Shown: one piece after another, positions 1 through 6,208 of the stretch
How positions within the stretch are numbered: position 1 is the stretch's first letter
How the letters are laid out: the number at the start of each line of letters is the position of its first letter
Assembly (NCBI GenBank): GCA_017959625.1
Contig: JAGDAG010000126.1
Span: 1 to 10,938 of the forward strand
Length of the DNA stretch: 10,938 nt
Origin: Abditibacteriota bacterium
GTDB taxonomy: Bacteria > Armatimonadota > UBA5829
Direction: 5' to 3'
The notes under the pieces: model-generated
The model's input: the letters and a program-made list of their open reading frames with translations, nothing else
What the model was told of the DNA's origin: nothing
Databases searched by the model: none
Made by a program: the position numbers and the translations under genes

Positions 1-1
1 A

Positions 2-610
2 AGGCCCCGTTACGAACATACCGCCTACGATCCGCTTTCCGGGGCGGGGGATTGGCCCTGCCTGCGGTGGTTCGGCATAGAAACGGACGGATACGTTTTT
101 ACTGTGATGAACCGGGGGACCCCCTCCGCCAGAGTGGAAAAGGGCGCGGCCTTTGTCAGCATACTGCGCAGCCCCACCCTGCCGGCGTGGCTTTACGAGC
201 CCAATTTCTACACCGCCCGGAACTACTGTGAGATAGGGGACCCGGGAGAGCACAGCTTTGTCCATGCCGTCGCCCTGTGCGAAAACAGGCTTGCCGCCTT
301 CAGAAAAGGGGCGGAGTTCGGCAGCATACCCTTCTGCGGCGCCGGGGAGCCGGTATCGGCGGGCATCTTCCTGAAAGGGGAGGGGGCCTTTATCACCGCG
401 GTGAAAAAGGGAGAATACGAAGGGACGGTTTTGAGGATCGTGGAATATTCCGGCGCCGGCTGCCGGGGCGTTCTGGAAGTCCCGGCCGCCTATTCCCGGG
501 CTGTGAAAACGAACCTTCTGGAGGATGATATCGAGGATCTCGGGCTGAAAAACGGAAGGGCGGCGCTTTGCCTGCGCCCTTACGAGATAGCCACGGTAAA
601 GCTTTTGTGA
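2..610 (+). CDS. GH38 alpha-mannosidase, C-terminal fragment (5' end outside window)
   Basis: The reading frame is open from base 2 to the TGA at 608-610, about 202 residues, with no start and no ribosome site of its own, so the gene begins upstream. GH38 enzymes remove alpha-mannose from glycans. The C-terminal beta-sandwich region of the family is recognisable: near the beginning a W-P-C-L-R-W-F stretch, then LLRSP-like text (SILRSPTLP), the conserved DPGEH-F motif, and at the end TNLLEDDIEDL followed by LRPYEIATVKLL. This matches the usual family ending in which a 'TNLLE' turn is followed by a strand containing R-P-x-E-I-x-T. The catalytic N-terminal domain is not in the window, so activity and specificity cannot be judged. 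A GTG at 104 is in frame but lies inside the conserved domain and is not a start. The family call is fairly firm; cellular location is unknown. Confidence 0.85.
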   Translation, partial: RPRYEHTAYDPLSGAGDWPCLRWFGIETDGYVFTVMNRGTPSARVEKGAAFVSILRSPTLPAWLYEPNFYTARNYCEIGDPGEHSFVHAVALCENRLAAFRKGAEFGSIPFCGAGEPVSAGIFLKGEGAFITAVKKGEYEGTVLRIVEYSGAGCRGVLEVPAAYSRAVKTNLLEDDIEDLGLKNGRAALCLRPYEIATVKLL

Positions 611-625
611 CCCGGGGAAAGCAAA

Positions 626-656
626 GCGGGCCTGCCGCGTTATGCGGCAGGCCCGC
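626..656. terminator. Perfect 13-bp hairpin between convergent genes
   Basis: Arms 626-638 (GCGGGCCTGCCGC) and 644-656 (GCGGCAGGCCCGC) are exact reverse complements around a 5-base loop, GTTAT. It sits 15 bases after the mannosidase stop and 11 bases after the minus-strand dGTPase stop, so it probably serves both converging transcripts. No T-run follows on the plus strand. On the minus strand only TTTGCTTT follows, so it is not a textbook intrinsic terminator and may work as an RNA 3'-end stabiliser or through a factor. Confidence 0.6.
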
Positions 657-667
657 GCAAGGCCGCC

Positions 668-1672
668 CTATTTCACGCAGGCTTCTATCTGTTCTCTGGC
701 GTAGGTGTCCGTCATATTGCTTATGTAGTCGGCGCACCGCACCGGCAGCGAGGGGTCGTCGGGATAGGAGCCCGTGGGGTTTATATACCGGGGGTTCTGC
801 ATATAAAACTCAAAAAGCGCCACAAGCTCCTTTATAAGAGCCTCTTCGTTATACAGCTTGCCCGTCTCCATATACACCCGCTCGTACATAAAATCCTTCA
901 GGGCGTCCGTTTCCTCCGCCCCTTTCTCCGAAAGGCCTATGACTCCCTTTGTGAGCCCGTTGTTTATTATGTCCTCCGACATCACCGCTATCCTGTCGCT
1001 GGTGGTGGCGGGGATATCGGGAACGGTTTTTCTCAGGTCGGCCAGGGTGATGATGCCCGCCCGCAGGGAATCGTCGATATCATGGTTGATATACGCTACC
1101 CTGTCGCAGATGCGCACCAGGTTCCCTTCGGCAGTTTTGCAGGCCTCTGCCGCGTTTTTCAGGTTTGAAGCCCCCTTTGAGTGGTTCAGTATCCCGTCCC
1201 GCACGGGCTCTGTGAGGTTCAGCCTCTCCAGCACGTCCACCACCCTCAGCGACTGGCGGGAATGGTGGAAGCTGAGGCCGTATTCCTTCAGTATGCCGTC
1301 AAGGGCCCTTTCTCCCGCGTGGCCGAAGGGGGTGTGCCCCAGATCGTGCCCCATGGCTATGGCGGCGGTAAGGTCTTCGTTCAGGCGCAGGGCCCGGGCG
1401 ATCACCGTGGCTATCTGGAACACCTCCAGGGTGTGGGTGAGGCGCGTGCGGAAATGTATGTCCTCGTGGGCCACGAAAACCTGGGTCTTGTCCGCCATGC
1501 GGCGGAAGGTGCGGCAGTGGATGATCCTGTCTCTGTCTCTCATGAAGCAGGTCCGCACGGGGCAGGGCTTTTCTTCCCGGGCCCGGCTGTTCTTCCAGCG
1601 GCTGCTGAGGGCGGCGCCGGGGGAAAGCCTTGCGGCCTCCTGTTCTTCAAGCATCAGGGAGATATCCTTCAT
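668..1672 (-). CDS. dgt: dGTP triphosphohydrolase-like HD-domain protein
   Basis: 334 residues. This family hydrolyses dGTP or other dNTPs to the nucleoside plus triphosphate, tuning cytoplasmic dNTP pools. The HD-domain metal ligands are visible in order: RLTHTLEV (His80), the diagnostic HDLGHTPFGHAGE (His109-Asp110 onward) and CDRVAYINHDIDD (probable fourth ligand Asp190). The N-terminal RDRDRIIHCRTFRRM around 45-59 is also characteristic of bacterial dGTPases. It matches the short form of the family, well under the roughly 500 residues of E. coli Dgt. The ATG at 1672-1670 overlaps the stop of the upstream acyltransferase as ATGA, so it is probably translationally coupled and is the last gene of the minus-strand unit. 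Nothing nearby suggests a defence-type dNTPase; a housekeeping role is more likely. The family is certain, but the preferred dNTP cannot be read from the sequence. Confidence 0.93.
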   Translation of the reverse strand: MKDISLMLEEQEAARLSPGAALSSRWKNSRAREEKPCPVRTCFMRDRDRIIHCRTFRRMADKTQVFVAHEDIHFRTRLTHTLEVFQIATVIARALRLNEDLTAAIAMGHDLGHTPFGHAGERALDGILKEYGLSFHHSRQSLRVVDVLERLNLTEPVRDGILNHSKGASNLKNAAEACKTAEGNLVRICDRVAYINHDIDDSLRAGIITLADLRKTVPDIPATTSDRIAVMSEDIINNGLTKGVIGLSEKGAEETDALKDFMYERVYMETGKLYNEEALIKELVALFEFYMQNPRYINPTGSYPDDPSLPVRCADYISNMTDTYAREQIEACVK

Positions 1673-2328
1673 TTCAGGCGTTCCTCCGCCTTTCTCACAG
1701 CCGCGTCCACCGCTTCCGCAAGAAAACTGTTGGCTTCCTCGTCGGAAAGCCCCTCCGGCAGGGTCTGGGGCTCAGTGAACACCACCGAGGAACGGCCGAA
1801 GGGCCGGGGCTCGCTGTGCTTGTCCCAGGAGTTCTTGAAAACCACGGGGTTATCTATGGCGCAGCCGCAGGCGGTGAAGGGGCAGCCGGTCTTTTTCAGG
1901 ATGGCCGCCGCGCCGCCGTAAACCTTGCGGGCGGGGCCCTTGGAGCCGTCCAGGGTGATGGAGATCACCCTGTTCTGCCGCACCAGCCTCAGGCAGGCCT
2001 TCAGGGCGGAGACGCCGTCGTCCTTGCCGGCAGAGCCTCTCACCGGCTCGCCCTTCAGCATTCTTACCGATATCTTTGCCATCAGGTTCCCGTCCCTGGA
2101 GGTGGAGACTATGGGGGACACCCCCCTGTTTCTGCAGCAGTAAACGGGCAAAAGGGTGGTTTTGTGCCACATTATTATTATCCCGCCGCCGCTCTCCTTG
2201 ATTTCCTCTATATGCTCCAGGCCCTCCAGAGCGATCCTGTTGGTGCGGCATACCCCGCTGATGATCATACAGCCGACGGCGGCAAGCATCTTCTGCACCG
2301 GCTCCGAAGCAACTATTTTTTTAAACAT
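1669..2328 (-). CDS. DUF374 (LpxJ-like) lysophospholipid acyltransferase family protein, copy A
   Basis: 219 residues. DUF374 belongs to the lysophospholipid acyltransferase superfamily, and its characterised member LpxJ (Helicobacter, Campylobacter) is a secondary lipid A acyltransferase. Family marks seen: a hydrophobic N-terminal stretch (about 14-26, possible membrane anchor), MWHKTTLLP (Trp54-His55, probable active site), SRDG (77-80), VRGS (96-99), LDGSKGP (126-132, the family's usual D-G-P-x-G-P with Ser for the first Pro) and NSWDK (166-170). The start is ATG at 2328 with GGAGGAG five bases upstream. Its stop overlaps the dgt start by four bases. The next gene upstream (2388-3041) is a paralog, about 66% identical by hand alignment. 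Substrate is unknown: lipid A-like, phospholipid or another envelope lipid are all possible. The enzyme class is reasonably secure. Confidence 0.85.
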   Translation of the reverse strand: MFKKIVASEPVQKMLAAVGCMIISGVCRTNRIALEGLEHIEEIKESGGGIIIMWHKTTLLPVYCCRNRGVSPIVSTSRDGNLMAKISVRMLKGEPVRGSAGKDDGVSALKACLRLVRQNRVISITLDGSKGPARKVYGGAAAILKKTGCPFTACGCAIDNPVVFKNSWDKHSEPRPFGRSSVVFTEPQTLPEGLSDEEANSFLAEAVDAAVRKAEERLK

Positions 2329-2359
2329 TCCGGCTCCTCCCTGTCAAAACCATATCAAA

Positions 2360-2374
2360 AAGGCGTGACGCCTT
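2360..2374 (-). terminator. Small hairpin plus T-run between the two acyltransferase genes
   Basis: On the minus strand AAGGCG-TCA-CGCCTT forms a 6-bp stem with a 3-base loop, and the transcript continues with three further T residues (TTTTT counting the end of the stem). It lies in the only non-overlapping gap (2329-2387) of this unit. It could be a weak terminator or attenuator lowering expression of copy A and dgt, but the stem is short. Confidence 0.35.
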
Positions 2375-2387
2375 GCGCCAAAAAACT

Positions 2388-3041
2388 TCATTTCAGGACT
2401 TCCTCCGCTTCTCTCACCGCCGCGTCCACCGCGCCGGCGATAAACCTTCCCGCTTCCTCCGGGGAAAGCCCCTCCGGCAGGGTCTGCGGCTCCGAGAACA
2501 CCACCGCGGAGCGGCCGAAGGGACGGGGTTCGCTGTGTTTGTCCCAGGAGTTTTTGAAAACCACCGGGTCTTCTATGGCGCAGCCGCAGGCTATGAAGGG
2601 GCAGCCCGTCTTCTTCAGAACGGCCGCCGCGCCTCCGTGCACGGTGCCCGCCGGCCCGTTGGGGCCGTCGAGAGTGATGCAGATCACCCTGTCCTGCCGA
2701 ACCAGCCTCAGGCAGGCCCGCAGGGCGGATACGCCCTCGTCCTTGCCGGTAGAGCCCCTCACGGTCTCCCCTTTCATCATCGTTTTTGCAAAGCGCGCTA
2801 TAATGTTTCCTTCTCTGGAGACCGCTATTATGGGCGAGATATCCAGCCCCCGGGCGCACCAGATGGGCAGAAGTATGGTTTTGTGCCACATCACTATCAT
2901 GGCGCCCCTCTTTGTTTCCTTTATATTCTCAAGGCCCTTCACGGCGATCCTGCCGGTGCGGCATATGAACAGCACCGCAAGGGTCCCCAAAGCGGCAAGG
3001 GCGCTTTGGATAAAGGGAAGGTCGCCGATCCTTTTAAGCAC
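2388..3041 (-). CDS. DUF374 (LpxJ-like) lysophospholipid acyltransferase family protein, copy B
   Basis: 217 residues, paralog of the downstream gene. It has the same motifs: a hydrophobic N-terminus (about 10-26), MWHKTILLP (Trp52-His53), SREG (75-78, Glu where copy A has Asp), VRGS (94-97), LDGPNGP (124-130, keeping the family-typical Pro lost in copy A) and NSWDK (164-168). Translation appears to start at GTG 3041-3039, preceded by AAGGAGG six bases away. That site lies inside the end of the MFS gene, whose stop (3036-3034) overlaps this start, giving an 8-base overlap and likely translational coupling. Identity to copy A is about 43% over the first 46 residues but about 90% over copy A residues 144-195. 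The likely role is transfer of an acyl chain to an envelope lipid at the cytoplasmic membrane; the acceptor is not known. Confidence 0.85.
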   Translation of the reverse strand: MLKRIGDLPFIQSALAALGTLAVLFICRTGRIAVKGLENIKETKRGAMIVMWHKTILLPIWCARGLDISPIIAVSREGNIIARFAKTMMKGETVRGSTGKDEGVSALRACLRLVRQDRVICITLDGPNGPAGTVHGGAAAVLKKTGCPFIACGCAIEDPVVFKNSWDKHSEPRPFGRSAVVFSEPQTLPEGLSPEEAGRFIAGAVDAAVREAEEVLK

Positions 3042-4188
3042 CGGCAGCCTCCTTCCCCAGCTTTGTGGGAACGTGGCGGGCGTAGAAACAGGAAAAGATC
3101 ACTATAAGCATGCTGGCCATAAAGGTATATGAATAGCCGAACTTTGCCCAGGCGAGGCCTCCGGCCACGGGCACGATACAGGCGGCCAGATGATTGAAGG
3201 TCTGGCCCGTGGACATGGCGGTGAGCAGCTCCTCCCGGGTGGCGATGCCTTTCACGTAGGTGGTGAGGCACAGCGTGGAAAAATAGAAAACGTTGTCCAG
3301 TATATACATGGCGTAAAGCACCCACACGTTTTTGCTGAAGGCGTAGCCCAGATACACGAATATCAGCAGGAAATACGAGACCTGCAGTATGAGCCTTTCG
3401 CCGATCCTGTCCGCCAGCTTCCCGGTGAGGGGATAGCCGAAGGTGTTGGCGATATTGTTTATGAGCATCAGCAGAGCGACTATCTTCAGAGGCGTGTGGA
3501 ATTCCCTTGTAAGCACGTAAACGGCAAAGGTTATGAACACCTGCTTGCGGCAGCCTTCAAGAAAGGTGAGCACGTAGTAGTGGCGGAATTTTTTGCGCAG
3601 GGCAAGGGAATCCCTGGCAGGGGAGCCTACCCTTTTCGGCACAAAAGCGAGAAGCGCCGCTCCGGGTATCATCAGCCCCGCCACCAGATAGTACCACTCC
3701 GTATAGGAAAGCCTGCCTGCCGCAAGGGCCACCAGCAGCATCCCTCCCACCTGGGCCGCCGCGGTGACGGAAGAAGAAAAGCCGGCGTACCTGCCCTCCT
3801 CTCCCTTTGGGGCAAAGGAGATGATAAGAGAGGTCTGAAGCGGGAACCACATATGCATGCCTATGCTCCAGACAAAGGTCCACAGCATCAGAGACGGGAC
3901 TCCGGAAAGCCTTGTGTAGGCGGAAAAGCCTATGGCGGCGATAAGGGCGGAAAGGATGCCCGTGGTCCTGTCCGCAAAACGGCTGGTGATGATGCCGAAA
4001 AACACCATAAGGAGCCCCGGCAGTTCCCTGGCGGCTTCCAGCCGCCCCAGGTCGGAGGGGTTTATTTTGATGACTTCGGTAATGAAATTATAATATGTGG
4101 CGTTGTATATGCCGAAGGCAAACATCACCACAAAGGAGGCTGCCGCCACCAGCCTGAGGTTTTTCGGCGCTTTGGTAAAAAGAGACAT
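3034..4188 (-). CDS. Major facilitator superfamily (MFS) transporter
   Basis: 384 residues, with many hydrophobic segments consistent with 11-12 membrane helices in two halves joined by a basic loop (about 184-203, containing PKRVGSPARDS and LRKKFRH). MFS motif A-like loops occur in both halves: SRFADRTT (69-76) and GKLADRIGER (256-265). I start it at ATG 4188-4186 because TAGGAGGG (4198-4205 on the minus strand) lies the right distance upstream. The in-frame ATG at 4218 has no ribosome site and would put that SD inside the coding region. It is first in the minus-strand unit and overlaps the copy B acyltransferase by 8 bases. The substrate is not recognisable. Pairing with acyltransferases recalls the LplT (MFS lysophospholipid flippase)-Aas pair, but that is context only, and a sugar or drug exporter is equally possible from sequence alone. 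Confidence 0.88.
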   Translation of the reverse strand: MSLFTKAPKNLRLVAAASFVVMFAFGIYNATYYNFITEVIKINPSDLGRLEAARELPGLLMVFFGIITSRFADRTTGILSALIAAIGFSAYTRLSGVPSLMLWTFVWSIGMHMWFPLQTSLIISFAPKGEEGRYAGFSSSVTAAAQVGGMLLVALAAGRLSYTEWYYLVAGLMIPGAALLAFVPKRVGSPARDSLALRKKFRHYYVLTFLEGCRKQVFITFAVYVLTREFHTPLKIVALLMLINNIANTFGYPLTGKLADRIGERLILQVSYFLLIFVYLGYAFSKNVWVLYAMYILDNVFYFSTLCLTTYVKGIATREELLTAMSTGQTFNHLAACIVPVAGGLAWAKFGYSYTFMASMLIVIFSCFYARHVPTKLGKEAAGA

Positions 4189-4197
4189 ATTCCCAAA

Positions 4198-4204
4198 CCC
4201 TCCT
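4198..4204 (-). promoter_or_regulatory. Shine-Dalgarno site fixing the MFS start
   Basis: The minus strand reads AGGAGGG, then nine bases, then ATG at 4188. This strong site favours the start at 4188 over the upstream in-frame ATG at 4218, which has none. Confidence 0.75.
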
Positions 4205-4208
4205 AAAT

Positions 4209-4238
4209 ATTTTATCATATAGATACGCCAAAGAACAA
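4209..4238 (-). promoter_or_regulatory. Tentative promoter for the MFS-acyltransferase-dgt unit
   Basis: On the minus strand TTGTTC (4238-4233) is followed after 18 bases by TAAAAT (4214-4209), with TATGAT (4219-4214) as an alternative -10. A start from TAAAAT would fall almost on the ribosome site, so TATGAT fits better by position but has a poor -35. The element may be genuine, but its exact register is uncertain. Confidence 0.3.
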
Positions 4239-4264
4239 CCCCGCATGCTTTTCCCCCCCCTTTG

Positions 4265-4273
4265 TGTTATAAT
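4265..4273 (+). promoter_or_regulatory. Extended -10 promoter of the NIF3-family gene
   Basis: TGT followed by a perfect TATAAT (4268-4273) makes an extended -10 element about 32 bases before the start codon at 4306. There is no good -35 at the usual distance. Instead a run of eight C (4253-4260) lies just upstream. The remainder of the 117-base divergent gap (4189-4305) holds only the leader and the ribosome sites of both genes. Confidence 0.5.
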
Positions 4274-4305
4274 ACTATTGATTTTACTCAAAAAGGACGG
4301 CAAAA

Positions 4306-5052
4306 ATGCTCATACGCGATCTTCTTTCGGTTCTGGACGGCGCCGCCCCCTTTTCCCTGGCGGAAGAATGGGACAATTCCGGGCTCCTGCTGGGGGACCC
4401 GGAGCGGGAGCTGCGCGGGGCGGTGTTCTGCGTGGACCTGGTCCCCGGGGCGCTGGCCCTTGCCCTTGAAAACGGCGCAAACTGCATAGTGTGCCACCAT
4501 CCCTATATTTTCGAGCCCCTGAGGAGGCTCGATTTTTCGGAGGGGAAAAACCGGCTTCTGGAGCGGCTGATAAAACGCGGCGTCGCCCTTATCGCCTGCC
4601 ACACGAACCTGGATTCGGCGCCCGGGGGGATAAACGACGTTCTTGCGGAGCTTTTTTCCCTGAAGGAAACGGCGCCTATAATCCCTTCGCCCCTTTTCCC
4701 CGGGGCGGGGCAGGGGCGCCTGGGGAAAACCGACCCCGTTTCTTCGGGGGAGCTTCTGAAAAAGGCAGAGGAGATCTTCGGCGTCCCGCCGCGGCATAAC
4801 GGCGTGGAAAAAACCGTGCGCGCCATAGCCCTGTGCGGAGGCAGCGGCGCGGATATCTGCCTTTCCGCAAAGGCCGACTGCGTCATCACCTCCGAGATAA
4901 AAAGGCACATGTTCGCCGCCGCCGCTCTCGAGGGGACGCTGCTCATAGACGGAGGGCATTTTGAAACGGAGCTTCCGGGGACGAGGGCCTTCTGCGAAAG
5001 GATAAAAAGCCTCGTTCCGGTCCCCGTATCCATGTATGAGGCCCCGTTTTAG
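4306..5052 (+). CDS. NIF3-like dinuclear metal centre protein (YqfO/YbgI family)
   Basis: 248 residues, the usual length for the single-unit bacterial form without the inserted PII-like domain found in longer YqfO proteins. The family is a widely conserved hexameric protein with a two-metal site; its exact biochemical role is unsettled, and annotations as GTP cyclohydrolase I type 2 should not be trusted. Motifs in order: AEEWDNSGLLLG (19-30), CHHPYIF (63-69, His64-His65), CHTNLDSAPGGIN (98-110, with Asp103), GRLGKT (137-142), ALCGGSGAD (175-183), SEIKRH (196-201, where the family often has TGE/GD-x-x-x-H) and GGHFETE (216-222, His218 and Glu222). All expected metal ligands look present. The start ATG has a modest AAGGA upstream. 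It is divergent from the MFS gene and appears to be a single-gene unit, since a new promoter precedes the next gene. Confidence 0.92.
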   Translation: MLIRDLLSVLDGAAPFSLAEEWDNSGLLLGDPERELRGAVFCVDLVPGALALALENGANCIVCHHPYIFEPLRRLDFSEGKNRLLERLIKRGVALIACHTNLDSAPGGINDVLAELFSLKETAPIIPSPLFPGAGQGRLGKTDPVSSGELLKKAEEIFGVPPRHNGVEKTVRAIALCGGSGADICLSAKADCVITSEIKRHMFAAAALEGTLLIDGGHFETELPGTRAFCERIKSLVPVPVSMYEAPF

Positions 5053-5102
5053 AGGGCGGATCTCCCGAAAACACCCCTTTCGGCAAAAATTTTTGCGGAG
5101 AC

Positions 5103-5132
5103 TTGAAACTTTTTGTTTGAATGTGCTATCAT
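5103..5132 (+). promoter_or_regulatory. Promoter of the pseudopilin gene
   Basis: TTGAAA (5103-5108, five of six to consensus), an 18-base spacer and TATCAT (5127-5132, five of six), with TG at 5124-5125 giving an extended -10. The predicted start is near 5139, followed by AAGGAG (5152-5157) six bases before ATG 5164. An A/T-rich perfect palindrome, GCAAAAATTTTTGC (5083-5096), lies immediately upstream and could act as an UP element. Together these suggest a strong promoter. Confidence 0.65.
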
Positions 5133-5163
5133 ATATGTGTAAGTACAAAACAAGGAGAAACCA

Positions 5164-6042
5164 ATGAAGAAAGGTTTTACACTCATCGAACTCTTGGTGG
5201 TAATTGCCATCATCGCCATTCTGGCAGCCATTCTTTTCCCTGTTTTCGCGCAGGCGAGAGAAAAAGCAAGACAGACCCAGTGCCTGTCCAACGCAAAGCA
5301 GCTGGGGACCGCTATTATGATGTACGCTTCCGACTGGGATGAATGCTTCCCTTCAGTCACCCAGGGTGTTGTTGACGGCGTAGGAGACTATGACGCCTGG
5401 TGGTGCCATTACGCCAACCCCTGGCCCGGCAACGCTGCCTACAAGGAATACATGACCAAGTACTCCTTCCGCGCCATCATGACGCCTTACGTGAAGAACG
5501 GTTCCATGTTCATCTGCCCTTCCGACCCTCAGGCCGACAAGGAATTCACCTGCCAGGACGTGAAGAGGATCAACTCTTATCTGATTCGCTCCTCCATCTA
5601 CAAGGTCGGACGCCATCAGCCTCAGAACGGATTCACCAACGGTGATGCCAGCCAGGCCGGCATGTCTGCTCCCTGTCCCATGGCCGCTATGAGTTTCCCT
5701 GCCAACTACATCATGCTGCACGAGACCTTCCCGTTCCACAACATGGAATTTGTTGACGGCGACGCCTGGGCTCCCGGCGACAAAGTCGTCTGCACCTTCG
5801 GCGACGGCCATTCCTCTACCGTGGCTGTAAGCCAGTTCTGGTGGAAGAACTACGGTCTGCGCCCCTCTGCCGGCTTCGGCGGCGGCGCCAAGTGGCCTCC
5901 TTACAGAGGCTGGGACATCAACTGGCCCAACAACGTTAACGACAGAATCAATAACGTTCAGGAAATGTGGAGATACATGCAGCTCAAGACCAAGGACACC
6001 GACAGAAACTACAAGAACGGCGACACCGGTGTTGACGAATAG
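5164..6042 (+). CDS. DUF1559-type pseudopilin-like protein with prepilin leader
   Basis: 292 residues. The N-terminus is a class III prepilin leader: MKKG, probable cleavage after Gly4, Phe5 as first mature residue, Glu9 (Glu+5 of the mature protein), then an unbroken hydrophobic helix to about residue 28. A prepilin peptidase should process it, and it would sit in or cross the envelope as part of a type IV pilus, type II secretion-like fibre or surface structure. After the helix come AREKARQ, CLSNAKQLG (40-48) and MMYASDWDE (52-60), typical of the DUF1559 family. The C-terminal FGDGH (212-216) corresponds to the family's H-X9-DG motif, but Pro204 stands where the leading His is expected. Seven cysteines and many Trp/Tyr residues suggest a folded extracellular domain. 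It has its own promoter and terminator. Codon use differs sharply from the neighbours: all Ile codons are ATC or ATT, and Arg CGG is absent, suggesting very high expression. Which structure it builds is unknown. Confidence 0.88.
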   Translation: MKKGFTLIELLVVIAIIAILAAILFPVFAQAREKARQTQCLSNAKQLGTAIMMYASDWDECFPSVTQGVVDGVGDYDAWWCHYANPWPGNAAYKEYMTKYSFRAIMTPYVKNGSMFICPSDPQADKEFTCQDVKRINSYLIRSSIYKVGRHQPQNGFTNGDASQAGMSAPCPMAAMSFPANYIMLHETFPFHNMEFVDGDAWAPGDKVVCTFGDGHSSTVAVSQFWWKNYGLRPSAGFGGGAKWPPYRGWDINWPNNVNDRINNVQEMWRYMQLKTKDTDRNYKNGDTGVDE

Positions 6043-6056
6043 ATCTCAACAAGCAT

Positions 6057-6082
6057 AAAAGAGCCCTCCGGGGCTCTTTTTT
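6057..6082 (+). terminator. Intrinsic terminator after the pseudopilin gene
   Basis: AAAAGAGCCC (6057-6066), loop TCCG, GGGCTCTTTT (6071-6080) and further T residues to 6082: a GC-rich stem followed by six T in a row, 14 bases after the stop codon. It separates this gene from the five-gene unit downstream. Confidence 0.9.
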
Positions 6083-6146
6083 GTTGTTCTGCCTGCGAAG
6101 CGTTTTCCGGCGCCGCGCCGTTTTTTTTGCAAAAAGGGCGTATCGT

Positions 6147-6176
6147 TTGCATAAAAACGCACAAATAGTGTATAAT
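6147..6176 (+). promoter_or_regulatory. Promoter of the five-gene glycosyltransferase-ROK unit
   Basis: A perfect TATAAT at 6171-6176 with TTGCAT (6147-6152) 18 bases upstream; the -35 is weak. The predicted start is near 6183, giving a leader of about 25 bases with GAGG (6199-6202) before ATG 6209. An inverted repeat, CGTTT-N6-AAACG (6144-6159), overlaps the -35 and could be an operator. Upstream (6124-6135) is a palindrome, TTTTTGCAAAAA. Confidence 0.55.
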
Positions 6177-6208
6177 AAGATATATCATAAGTATTTGCGA
6201 GGCCTTAT

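Noticed and set aside
668..1672. dGTPase as a phage-defence dNTP-depletion gene
   Set aside because: No defence partner, mobile element or toxin gene is nearby; it ends a housekeeping-type unit and has the ordinary bacterial dGTPase motifs.
1743..2625. Direct DNA repeat between the two acyltransferase genes as a mobile element
   Set aside because: The similarity follows the reading frames, with most differences in third codon positions, and ends with the genes; it is gene duplication, not an insertion sequence.
1630..3132. A 500-codon open frame on the plus strand, antisense to the two acyltransferase genes
   Set aside because: Its translation is low-complexity, Gly/Pro/His-rich text that repeats because the two genes beneath it are paralogs. 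It has no ribosome site, and the minus-strand products carry clear conserved motifs.
3190..4206. A 338-codon plus-strand frame opposite the MFS gene
   Set aside because: No hydrophobic pattern or known motif, rich in Gly/His/Lys as expected from the complement of a GC-rich membrane-protein gene.
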